The notes under the pieces are model-generated. The model was not told the DNA's origin and ran no database searches. It worked only from the letters and a program-made list of their open reading frames with translations. From Desulfurivibrio sp. (lineage in GTDB: Bacteria > Desulfobacterota > Desulfobulbia > Desulfobulbales > SURF-16), in the NCBI GenBank assembly GCA_003605035.1, contig QZKJ01000092.1:1-50919 (forward strand): a stretch of DNA of 50,919 bases, in the 5' to 3' direction. Positions within the stretch are counted from its first letter, which is position 1. Every line of letters starts with the position of its first letter. Below are positions 43,941-50,919 of the stretch, one piece after another. Both the position numbers and the translations under genes were made by a program.

Positions 43941-44446
43941 ACCTTTCTCCTTTTCATTTTTCCTCTCAGCACTTTTTTTCCTCTTGCCGGCCGGACTGCA
44001 GCAAGCCCGGCCCACCTCTGCCCGGAGTATTATCAAGATCCGTACCAGCGGAAAATAATCAGACAATATCATTGATATCAGCTAGTTATAAAAACGAGAT
44101 TGACGTTTTTTTCCCCAGACCAGGGGTGAGCTGTAACAGGCGGCAGCCTTGCGGCCAGCATGAGCAAGGCACAAAGTGGCAGCAGGGTGGGGTGTCCGTG
44201 GCATGTCAGGCAGAAACAGGCCTGGTACAGGATGTTACGCATCCATGTTACCTCTGCCTGTTACAGATGGGGGAAGAGAAGGGGCGACCGATCAGGGAAC
44301 GGCGGAGCTGGCAGTGAATCTGTCCGGGTTTTGCCCGGCAGGCGGTCTTTGCCGGCGGAAAAAAGTCATGACCGCGAAAAACTCTTTTGTTTTAATCGGC
44401 AATGTCTGGTATTCTCAATAGTTAACGACCACAGAGGAATAAGGTA
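43941..44446. other. Mostly non-coding gap
   Basis: This is the divergent upstream region of the peptidase operon and the penicillin-binding protein. There is an AT-rich tract near 44050-44120 and several short open frames without Shine-Dalgarno sequences. I can support no gene or known riboswitch here. Confidence 0.4.
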
Positions 44447-44533
44447 ATGTCAGGTTATCCGCTTGATCTTCTCATGCCGCTCCTGAACAGAACGCTTACC
44501 CCTGCGACTTCTTCACCCGTGCCAACCATTTGA
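44447..44533 (+). CDS. Possible 28-codon leader peptide upstream of the PBP gene
   Basis: MSGYPLDLLMPLLNRTLTP is preceded by GAGGAATAAGGTA, the best Shine-Dalgarno in the region, whereas the PBP start at 44690 has none. It ends 156 bases before the PBP gene. It could be a leader or a decayed start; no attenuator is evident. Confidence 0.3.
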   Translation: MSGYPLDLLMPLLNRTLTPATSSPVPTI

Positions 44534-44689
44534 AGAAAGAACAGCCCAGGGCCGGGGATACGCCAGGTAGCCCCGGCTCCCCTTCACCGCAAGCCCGGAC
44601 CGATGAACAGGACCATCCGGAAAAAATCAACATTCCGCGCAAAGGGCCTGACCCTGTCCGCGTCGCAACATTAACGTAAACAAGCATAA

Positions 44690-47600
44690 ATGGCAGCTCC
44701 CAACCCCTATCAGCAACGCATAAAAAAAAGACCCGTTCTCCGGGCCTTTCTGCTCACCATTCTGATTCTCACCCTGCTCGTCATCGGTTCCATAGCGGCA
44801 TTTCTCGCCGTCGAACTGCCCTCCTCCCGCCTGCAGGCCCGCTATCTGACCCGGCTGGTCAGCGAGCTTACCTTTCAGGTGGAAGAGGGGCCCAGCCCCC
44901 GCACCTGTTATCCGGAGTATGGCATCGCCGACACCCGTACGGGCTACACCCGCATCCCGGAATTCATCAAGTCGCTGACCTCCAGGGGATTTGCCATCGA
45001 AAAGCAGGCGCGGGTTTCGCCGCGCATGATCCAGTTGAGCCGGCAGTGGGGGCTGTTCCCCACCTATCATGAAAAGGTGCGGGCCGGGCTGACCATCCTG
45101 GGCGGCAGCGATGAAACAATCTATGCCGTCCGCTTCCCGGAGCGGGTCTACCAGGATTTCACCGACATTCCGCCGGTGCTGGTCGACAGCCTGCTGTACA
45201 TTGAAAACCGTGAACTTCTCAAAATCCGCCACCCTACCCGCAACCCGGCCATCGAATGGGACCGGCTGGCCAAGGCCGTAACGGATCGCGCCATCCAGGT
45301 TGTCAGGCCGGAACATGATGTGCCCGGCGGCAGCACCCTGGCCACCCAGATTGAGAAATACCGCCACTCCCCGGACGGCATGACCCATAACGTGGCTGAC
45401 AAGCTGCGGCAGATGGCCTCCGCCTCCCTGCGGGTCTATCTGGACGGCGAAAACACGGTCAAGGCGCGCCACCGCATCGTTTACGAATATCTCAACACCG
45501 TGCCGCTGTCCGCGGCCGGCGGGCTGGGGGAGATCAACGGCATAGGCGACGGCATGTGGGCCTGGTACGGGGTGGAATTTGCCGCCTTCAACCAGGCGCT
45601 CAATGCCGTGGAAAGCGGCCAGGAACTGCTGGACAAGGCCTGGATGTTCAAGCACGCCCTGAGCCTGGTTGTCGCCCAGCGCCGGCCCTCCGGCTTTCTG
45701 CTGGCCGATCCCTCCCTGCTGGAAAATCAGACCAACGCCCATCTGCGGCTGTTGGCCAGGGATGGCGTCATCAGCCGGGCCCTGCGGGATGAGGCCCTGA
45801 AGGTCAAACTCCGTTTCGGCGCCGACCGGCCGGTCCAGGATGCCGGTTCGTTCATCAGCCGCAAGGCCTCCAATGCGGTGCGGCTGCAGCTGGCCGATCT
45901 GCTGGGCGTGCAGCGTTTCTATGATCTGGACCGCCTGGATCTGACCGTGGCCAGCACCCTGCACAAACAGACCCAGAAGGCGGTGACCGACCTGCTGCTC
46001 AAGCTGAAGGATCCCGAATTTCTGCAGCAGAACGGTCTCACCGGCCAGCGCCTGCTGTCCAAGGGCGATCCGACCAAGGTCATTTACAGCTTCAACCTGC
46101 ATGAGCTGGGGCCATACGGCGCCATGACCCGGGTGCAGGCGGACAATCTCGACCAGCCCTTTGACATCAACATCGGCACCAAACTGGATCTGGGCTCCAC
46201 AGCCAAACTGCGCACCCTGGTCACCTATCTGGAGATCATTGCCCGGCTGCATGAAAAATATGCCCACCTGGACGCAGGCGGCATGCGCGCTCTGCAGATC
46301 AGCCCCAGCGACCGGCTCTCCCGCTGGGCGATTGACTATCTGCTGACCTCCAGCGACCGCAGCCTGGAAGCCATGCTTGATGCGGCCCTGGAACGCCAGT
46401 ATTCGGCCAGCCCCCAGGAGACCTTCTTCACCGGCGGCGGCAGGCACACCTTCTCAAACTTCAGCAGACTGGATGACCACCGCGTCCTGTCGGTGAAGAT
46501 GGCCATGCGCAATTCGGTCAACCTGGTGTTCATCCGCCTGATGCGCGACATCTCCCATCATTACATGCTGCAGGTGCCGGGTTCTTCCGCCCGCATCCTG
46601 GAAGACATGGACAATCCGACGCGCCGGCAGTATCTGGAACGGTTCGCCGATCAGGAAAGCAAGGTGTTCATGCTCCGTTTCTATCACAAGTACCGGGGCA
46701 AAACGGCACAGCAGATCCTGACGGCCATGCTGGCCGATCTCAGGCCCACACCGCGCCGGCTGGCGGCCATTCACCGCTATCTGGTGCCCGAGGCCACCAT
46801 GGGGGAATTCAACGCCTTCCTGGAAAAGCATCTGCCCGCGGCCAAGGAAATAGGGGCCGAAACCGTCATGAAGTATTACAACCAGTTCGGGCCGGACAAG
46901 TTTTCCCTGGCCGATCAGGGCTATATCGCCCAGGTACATCCCCTGGAACTGTGGCTGGCCAGCTATCTCTCCACCCATCCCCAGACCAACTGGAACGAAA
47001 TCGTGGCAGCCAGTCAAAAAGAACGGCTGGCGGTCTACAGCTGGCTGATGCGCACCAAACGCAAAAACGCCCAGGACCGGCGCATCCGCAATCTGCTGGA
47101 AATGGAGGCCTTTCTGGAGATTCACAAGGACTGGAAGCGGCTGGGCTATCCCTTCAACTCGCTGGTGCCCTCCTATGCCACCTCCATCGGTTCCTCGGCG
47201 GACCGGCCGGCGGCCCTGGCCGAGCTGATGGCCATTCTGGTCAACGACGGGGTGCGGCCGCCGGCGGCCCTGCTGACCTCCCTGCACTTTGCGGCTGGCA
47301 CGCCTTTTGAGGTGCTGCTGCAGCGGCAGCCGGCAATGGGCGAACGGGTCATCCCCAGCGAGGTGGCCCGGGCCGTGCGCGCCGTACTGCGGGACATCGT
47401 GCAGAACGGCACGGCCTCGCGCATCAACGGCGCCCTGCTGGGTAAAGACGGCAACGAGATCCCCATCGGCGGCAAGACCGGCACCGGCGATCACCGCTAT
47501 GTCACCTACCGGGCTGGCGGCGGGGTCAAGGAATCCAAGGTGGTCAACCGCTCCGCCACCTTTGTTTTTTACATCGGCGACCGCTTTTACGGCACCCTCA

Positions 47601-47956
47601 CCGCCTTTGTTCCCGGTTCCGCTGCCGCTCATTTCGAGTTTACCAGCGCCCTGCCGGTGAGCATCCTGCGGCTGCTGCTGCCGAGCCTGGAGCCGCTGGT
47701 GACGGCCCCGGCCATGGAGCCGCCGGTCAGCGCCAGGGTGGTCGAGCCGATCACAGAGGAGAAGGTTCAGACTGCAACACCGGAGCAGGTTGCAACACCT
47801 GAACAGGTTGAAACACCTGAACAGGTTGCTCCCCCTGCGCCGGAAGCAGAGCCTGTGCCAGAGACCCCAGCGGCAGAGGATGCAGCGGAGGAGGCCTTTG
47901 CTCCAGCAGAAGAGGATATACAGGACACGGCACCAGTTCCGTCAACAGCACCGTAA
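44690..47956 (+). CDS. Atypical class A penicillin-binding protein (GT51 + transpeptidase)
   Basis: 1088 residues; builds and cross-links peptidoglycan. Membrane segment about 19-41. The GT51 glycosyltransferase has YIENRELL (catalytic Glu about 172) and GGSTLATQIEKYRHS near 212. The transpeptidase has S-TAK (GSTAKL, about 502), SVN (RNSVNL, about 609) and KTG (GGKTGTGDH, about 928). SxN and KTG are some 320 residues apart, much more than usual, so a large extra domain is inserted. The C-terminus is a long Pro/Glu/Ala-rich tail with TPEQV repeats, probably periplasmic. The genomic neighbours are unrelated. The Shine-Dalgarno is poor; a short open frame with a good one precedes it. Confidence 0.88.
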   Translation: MAAPNPYQQRIKKRPVLRAFLLTILILTLLVIGSIAAFLAVELPSSRLQARYLTRLVSELTFQVEEGPSPRTCYPEYGIADTRTGYTRIPEFIKSLTSRGFAIEKQARVSPRMIQLSRQWGLFPTYHEKVRAGLTILGGSDETIYAVRFPERVYQDFTDIPPVLVDSLLYIENRELLKIRHPTRNPAIEWDRLAKAVTDRAIQVVRPEHDVPGGSTLATQIEKYRHSPDGMTHNVADKLRQMASASLRVYLDGENTVKARHRIVYEYLNTVPLSAAGGLGEINGIGDGMWAWYGVEFAAFNQALNAVESGQELLDKAWMFKHALSLVVAQRRPSGFLLADPSLLENQTNAHLRLLARDGVISRALRDEALKVKLRFGADRPVQDAGSFISRKASNAVRLQLADLLGVQRFYDLDRLDLTVASTLHKQTQKAVTDLLLKLKDPEFLQQNGLTGQRLLSKGDPTKVIYSFNLHELGPYGAMTRVQADNLDQPFDINIGTKLDLGSTAKLRTLVTYLEIIARLHEKYAHLDAGGMRALQISPSDRLSRWAIDYLLTSSDRSLEAMLDAALERQYSASPQETFFTGGGRHTFSNFSRLDDHRVLSVKMAMRNSVNLVFIRLMRDISHHYMLQVPGSSARILEDMDNPTRRQYLERFADQESKVFMLRFYHKYRGKTAQQILTAMLADLRPTPRRLAAIHRYLVPEATMGEFNAFLEKHLPAAKEIGAETVMKYYNQFGPDKFSLADQGYIAQVHPLELWLASYLSTHPQTNWNEIVAASQKERLAVYSWLMRTKRKNAQDRRIRNLLEMEAFLEIHKDWKRLGYPFNSLVPSYATSIGSSADRPAALAELMAILVNDGVRPPAALLTSLHFAAGTPFEVLLQRQPAMGERVIPSEVARAVRAVLRDIVQNGTASRINGALLGKDGNEIPIGGKTGTGDHRYVTYRAGGGVKESKVVNRSATFVFYIGDRFYGTLTAFVPGSAAAHFEFTSALPVSILRLLLPSLEPLVTAPAMEPPVSARVVEPITEEKVQTATPEQVATPEQVETPEQVAPPAPEAEPVPETPAAEDAAEEAFAPAEEDIQDTAPVPSTAP
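47774..47827 (+). repeat. Three 18-bp tandem repeats in the PBP tail
   Basis: In-frame 18-base units encode (A/E)-T-P-E-Q-V three times (47774, 47792, 47810). They are almost identical and may vary in copy number between strains. Confidence 0.85.
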
Positions 47957-47971
47957 GTCTCCGGCCGGCCC

Positions 47972-50131
47972 TTACTTCTTCCGCTCAGCCAGGGCCTCGG
48001 CGATGTGCCGCACCCGCAGACCATCCCCGCGCACCTCGGCCCCGCCGCGCAGCTGCATGACGCAGCCGGGGCAGTCGGTGACCAGCTCCCCTGCCCCGCT
48101 GGCCGCCACATTATCAAGCTTTTTCTTCAGCAGCTCACGGGACTCCTCGGGAAATTTCATGGAAAAGGTGCCGCCGAAACCGCAGCACACATCCTCCTCG
48201 GCCGACGGCACATAGTTCAGTCCCGCCTCTCTGAGCAATCGGCGCGGGGCCTCGGTCACCCCCAGGCCCCGGCAGAGATGGCAGGGGGAGTGGTAGGCGG
48301 TTCCCGTCTGCCCTGGCTGCGGCCTGAAGTCGTTCTTATCCACCCCGAGCACCTCACTGACAAAGGAACTGAAATCAATGACCTTGGCGGCAAAATTTCC
48401 CGCCGCCTCGGTCAGTTGCGGATCATCGGCCAGCATTTTGGGATAGGCGTGCTTGAGGTGCGAGGCGCAGGAGGCGCACAGGGTGACAATATAGTCGCAG
48501 CGGGCCGGGTCCATGGCCTTGACGTTCTGCTCGGCCACATCCCTGGCCGCCCTGCTCTCCCCCATCATCACCAGCGGCAGCCCGCAGCAGGACTGGCCCA
48601 TGGGATACTCCATGGCCACCCCGTGGCCGCTCATCACCTTGACCCCGGCCTTCATCTGCTCAGGATAGACAAAGTCCTGCACGCAGCCGGAAAAAAGCGC
48701 CACCCGCAAGCGGGGCTTATCCACCTGCGGCCTGATCATTGGCCACTCGTCGCGGAAGGCCTGGTCAGCCACCGCGGGCAGGGCGCGGAAATTCTGCTCC
48801 CGGCCGAAGATCATGGGCAGATGGCGCAGGTAGCCGGTAGTGCCCTCCTTCACCGGTTTCTGCCCCCATCTGGCGGTTTTCAGCAGGGTGTGGAACAGCT
48901 TGCGGTTGCTCATCACCTTGGCGAGCAGCACGCTGGGCAGGGGATGGCCTTCCTCGTTCTGGATGCGGGCATGCACCTTCTTGATCAGGCCGGGCAGGTC
49001 GATGCCCGCGGCGCACACCTCCCTGCAGGCCCCGCAGTTGATGCAGTTCTGGATCAGATTTCTGGCCTTGTCGCGGCCGTGGAAGAAATAGGTGAGCAGC
49101 AGGCCGATGGCGCCGATATAGATGTGGCCCATGCGGTGGCCGCCCACCAGCCGGTACACCGGGCAGACATTGGCGCAGGCCCCGCAGCGCACGCAGCGCA
49201 GGATCTGCCGGCAGTCCGGGTCCCGGGCCAGGGCCAGGCGGCCGTTGTCGAGAAAGACGATATGGTACTCCTTTTTGCCTTCCGGTCCGGTGGCGCAGGC
49301 GTTGGCGCCGGTGATCCAGGTGACGTAGGAGGTGATCGCCTGGCCGGTGGCGTTGCGCGGCAGGGCCTTGATGATGCGCAGGGCGTCATGCAGGGTGGGG
49401 GTGAGCTTGTCCACCCCGCACAGGGCCACATGCACCCGGGGCAGGGTCGTCACCAGCCGGGCATTGCCCTCGTTGGTGACAATGCCGATGCTGCCGGTTT
49501 CCACCACGGCGAAGTTGGCGCCGGAAATCCCCATGTCCGCCTCGATGTACTTGCCGCGCAGCTCCCGGCGGGCCACCTTGACCAACTTTTCAATGTCCGA
49601 GTCCTGCTGCTTTCTGGTCACATCGGTGAACAGCTCCGCCACCTGATAGCGGGAGAGATGGATGGCGGGCATGACCATATGTGAGGGTCCCTCATGGCGC
49701 AGCTGGATGATCCATTCCCCCAGGTCGGTCTCGGTGACCGTGAGCCCGTCGGCCTCCAGCCGGTGGTTGAGCAGGGTCTCCTCGGCGGTCATGGATTTGG
49801 ACTTGACGATCCTGCGGCAGCCGTGCTCCTTGGCGATGCGGCAGATGATCTCGTTGGCCTCGGCCGCGGTCCCGGCCAGGTGCACATGCACCCCGGCCTG
49901 CTCAGCCTTGTGCCGGAACTCCTCATAGAGCTCGGGCAGGCGACTGATCGCCGCGTCCTTGGCCGCGGCGATCTCGGCGATCAGCTCCTTCTCATTCATG
50001 CCGGCAAAGGCCTTGACCCGGTTGGCGCGGTAGGCCGTGGCAAAGGAGTCCATGGCCTGGCGCAGAAACTCGTCGTCCAGGGCCTGTTGGCACTGCTGCC
50101 GGTATTCCTTCAGAGTATTGGCGTCCTGCAT
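47972..50131 (-). CDS. ldhH: Lactate-utilization Fe-S protein, LutB-LutA fusion (LdhH-like)
   Basis: 719 residues combining LutB and LutA. The N-terminal LUD domain (about 65-300) contains KSKSMTAEE and (G)-(I)-(S)-GANFAVVETGSI. Two [4Fe-4S] motifs follow: CVRCGACANVCP (about 313) and CINCGACREVCA (about 365). The C-terminal CCG pair has SGC...CCG...CASC and SPCH...CCG...CPGC patterns. This is the large subunit of the quinone-linked L-lactate dehydrogenase known in sulfate reducers; it passes electrons from lactate to menaquinone. It starts two bases after the LutC-like stop, so the two are one operon. Confidence 0.9.
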   Translation of the reverse strand: MQDANTLKEYRQQCQQALDDEFLRQAMDSFATAYRANRVKAFAGMNEKELIAEIAAAKDAAISRLPELYEEFRHKAEQAGVHVHLAGTAAEANEIICRIAKEHGCRRIVKSKSMTAEETLLNHRLEADGLTVTETDLGEWIIQLRHEGPSHMVMPAIHLSRYQVAELFTDVTRKQQDSDIEKLVKVARRELRGKYIEADMGISGANFAVVETGSIGIVTNEGNARLVTTLPRVHVALCGVDKLTPTLHDALRIIKALPRNATGQAITSYVTWITGANACATGPEGKKEYHIVFLDNGRLALARDPDCRQILRCVRCGACANVCPVYRLVGGHRMGHIYIGAIGLLLTYFFHGRDKARNLIQNCINCGACREVCAAGIDLPGLIKKVHARIQNEEGHPLPSVLLAKVMSNRKLFHTLLKTARWGQKPVKEGTTGYLRHLPMIFGREQNFRALPAVADQAFRDEWPMIRPQVDKPRLRVALFSGCVQDFVYPEQMKAGVKVMSGHGVAMEYPMGQSCCGLPLVMMGESRAARDVAEQNVKAMDPARCDYIVTLCASCASHLKHAYPKMLADDPQLTEAAGNFAAKVIDFSSFVSEVLGVDKNDFRPQPGQTGTAYHSPCHLCRGLGVTEAPRRLLREAGLNYVPSAEEDVCCGFGGTFSMKFPEESRELLKKKLDNVAASGAGELVTDCPGCVMQLRGGAEVRGDGLRVRHIAEALAERKK

Positions 50132-50133
50132 GA

Positions 50134-50766
50134 TCAGTTATCCTCCCAGAGCAGAATGTGGAGTTCCAGCGGTCCGTGCACCCCCAGGGCCAGGACCCGT
50201 TCGATGTCCGCGGTGCGGGAGGCGCCGGTAATAAAGGCCAGATAGCTGGGGGTATTTGCCATGAAGCCCAGCAGCTCCGGCTCGGCCTCATAAGAGGTGG
50301 CCCGCAGTTTTGAGAGGGGCAGCACCGCCACATGGGTTTCGCTGACCATGGTGGCCAGCCGCACCTCTTCGCTGGCGGAGTTGAGCACCAGGGTGCCGGT
50401 CTCGGCAATGCCCAGATCGCAGACGGTAAAGCCGATATCAAGCCCGCCCAGGTGGCGGCGCAGGCCGCTGTCAATGAACTCCATTCCCCGGTCGGCGCAC
50501 AGGGCGCGCAGCTCTGCACCCTGCTCCGGGGTGAGATTCGGCGCGGCAATGATCTTGCCGGTCTTTTCCCGGCACAGCTGCAGGGAGGGCTCGGAGAGAC
50601 CCAGTTCGCAGCCTGAGACCAGCAGCGGGCACATCTCTTTGCCGTCGCACAGGACCACGGTGTAGGCAAAGGCCTCAGCCAGGGTCCTGATTCGGGACAC
50701 CCTGGCGGACACCAGTTCCGCCTTGCCGGTGAAGGTATCCATCATTGTTTTGCTGCTTGTTTGCAT
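50134..50766 (-). CDS. lutC: LutC-like LUD-domain protein of lactate utilization
   Basis: 210 residues. A single LUD domain: DIGFTVCDLGIAETGTLVLN, (V)-(S)-ETHVAVLPLS and the end FITGASRTADIERVLALGVHGP, the usual LutC signature. It pairs with the fused Fe-S protein to oxidise L-lactate. Shine-Dalgarno AGAGGAC precedes the ATG. Other lactate genes, such as the permease or a D-lactate dehydrogenase, may lie past the window edge. Confidence 0.9.
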   Translation of the reverse strand: MQTSSKTMMDTFTGKAELVSARVSRIRTLAEAFAYTVVLCDGKEMCPLLVSGCELGLSEPSLQLCREKTGKIIAAPNLTPEQGAELRALCADRGMEFIDSGLRRHLGGLDIGFTVCDLGIAETGTLVLNSASEEVRLATMVSETHVAVLPLSKLRATSYEAEPELLGFMANTPSYLAFITGASRTADIERVLALGVHGPLELHILLWEDN

Positions 50767-50919
50767 GGAAATGTCCTCTTATGTTTCAAAGCCGGGGACA
50801 GAATGATTTTCGCCAGAAACGCGAAGTCGAGTAGACCAGGTCCTTTGGTGAAACTGAGCAGCAGTCCCGCGTGCTCTTTCAATTGACGCCTTGCCGCTCG
50901 CGGCTACTACGTGTCATCG
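50767..50919. other. Window-edge non-coding sequence
   Basis: 153 bases upstream of the lactate operon. No gene is supported. The string GACAGAATGATT occurs here and again near 40793, perhaps part of a dispersed repeat. Promoter elements of the lactate operon may lie here, but none stands out. Confidence 0.3.

Noticed and set aside
40793-50806. GACAGAATGATT at about 40793 and about 50799
   Set aside because: Two copies of 12 bases without further similarity; not enough to call a repeat family.
1-50919. Search for tRNA, rRNA and riboswitches
   Set aside because: I saw no cloverleaf with TTCGA-type loop and no cobalamin, TPP or SAM core. GTGGCAGCAGGG near 44176 resembles no complete riboswitch.
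50888-50919. Short minus-strand frame MTRSSRERQGVN at the window end
   Set aside because: Only 12 codons with no Shine-Dalgarno visible inside the window; not interpretable.

Overview
The window is high-GC bacterial chromosome, densely coded on both strands. A quinone-linked lactate oxidation module (fused LutA/LutB plus LutC), a heterodisulfide-reductase-like Fe-S protein, a MopE-type calcium-repeat subtilase and palindromic mini-elements fit a Desulfobacterota (deltaproteobacterial) anaerobe, perhaps of the Desulfobulbales. That placement is inference: there is no rRNA or other marker, and I saw no tRNA and no CRISPR.

Layout. 0-4.1 kb: truncated ftsH behind a two-repeat PRC-barrel gene (ATGA overlap), with a 177-bp palindromic mini-element at the head of that operon, then a small unknown gene and an NlpC/P60-like hydrolase. 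4.5-9 kb: LemA, a secreted DUF2914-like protein, an unknown membrane/coiled-coil protein, a membrane-anchored Fe-S (CCG) protein and an encapsulin-cargo-type ferritin-like protein. 9-13.3 kb: a DUF2339/DUF3999 membrane pair. 13.6-18.8 kb: a subtilase divergent from a CpxR/CpxA-like two-component system, a second palindromic element that overlaps the kinase stop codon, and an EF-hand protein with an exact CpxR-type box upstream. 19-24.3 kb: a berberine-bridge-type flavin oxidase and an MDR reductase, a RAYT transposase remnant, and two unknown genes. 24.5-27.8 kb: DacA-type carboxypeptidase, an alpha/beta hydrolase with an Asp nucleophile, and a TatD nuclease. 27.9-36.8 kb: a defence island with a HEPN/MNT pair, RadC, type I restriction hsdR/hsdS/hsdM, and decayed pieces of VapC, a DUF1016 (YhcG) nuclease and a nucleotidyltransferase. 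37-44 kb: an outer-membrane barrel protein, then two very large metallopeptidases without signal peptides. 44.7-50.8 kb: an atypical class A penicillin-binding protein and the lactate genes.

The best candidate for an undescribed system is the pair at 37962-43689. One protein is a degenerate HAD domain fused to an M1-type metallopeptidase. The other is an FTP-domain M36-like metallopeptidase. They share a homologous C-terminal beta-rich module although their catalytic domains are unrelated, and neither has a signal peptide. The second notable theme is an envelope-stress circuit: a CpxRA-like system flanked by a calcium-repeat subtilase and an EF-hand protein, with CpxR-like sites in both promoter regions.

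Starts were chosen from Shine-Dalgarno sequences and family lengths. Functions come from motifs read by eye; no database search was possible.
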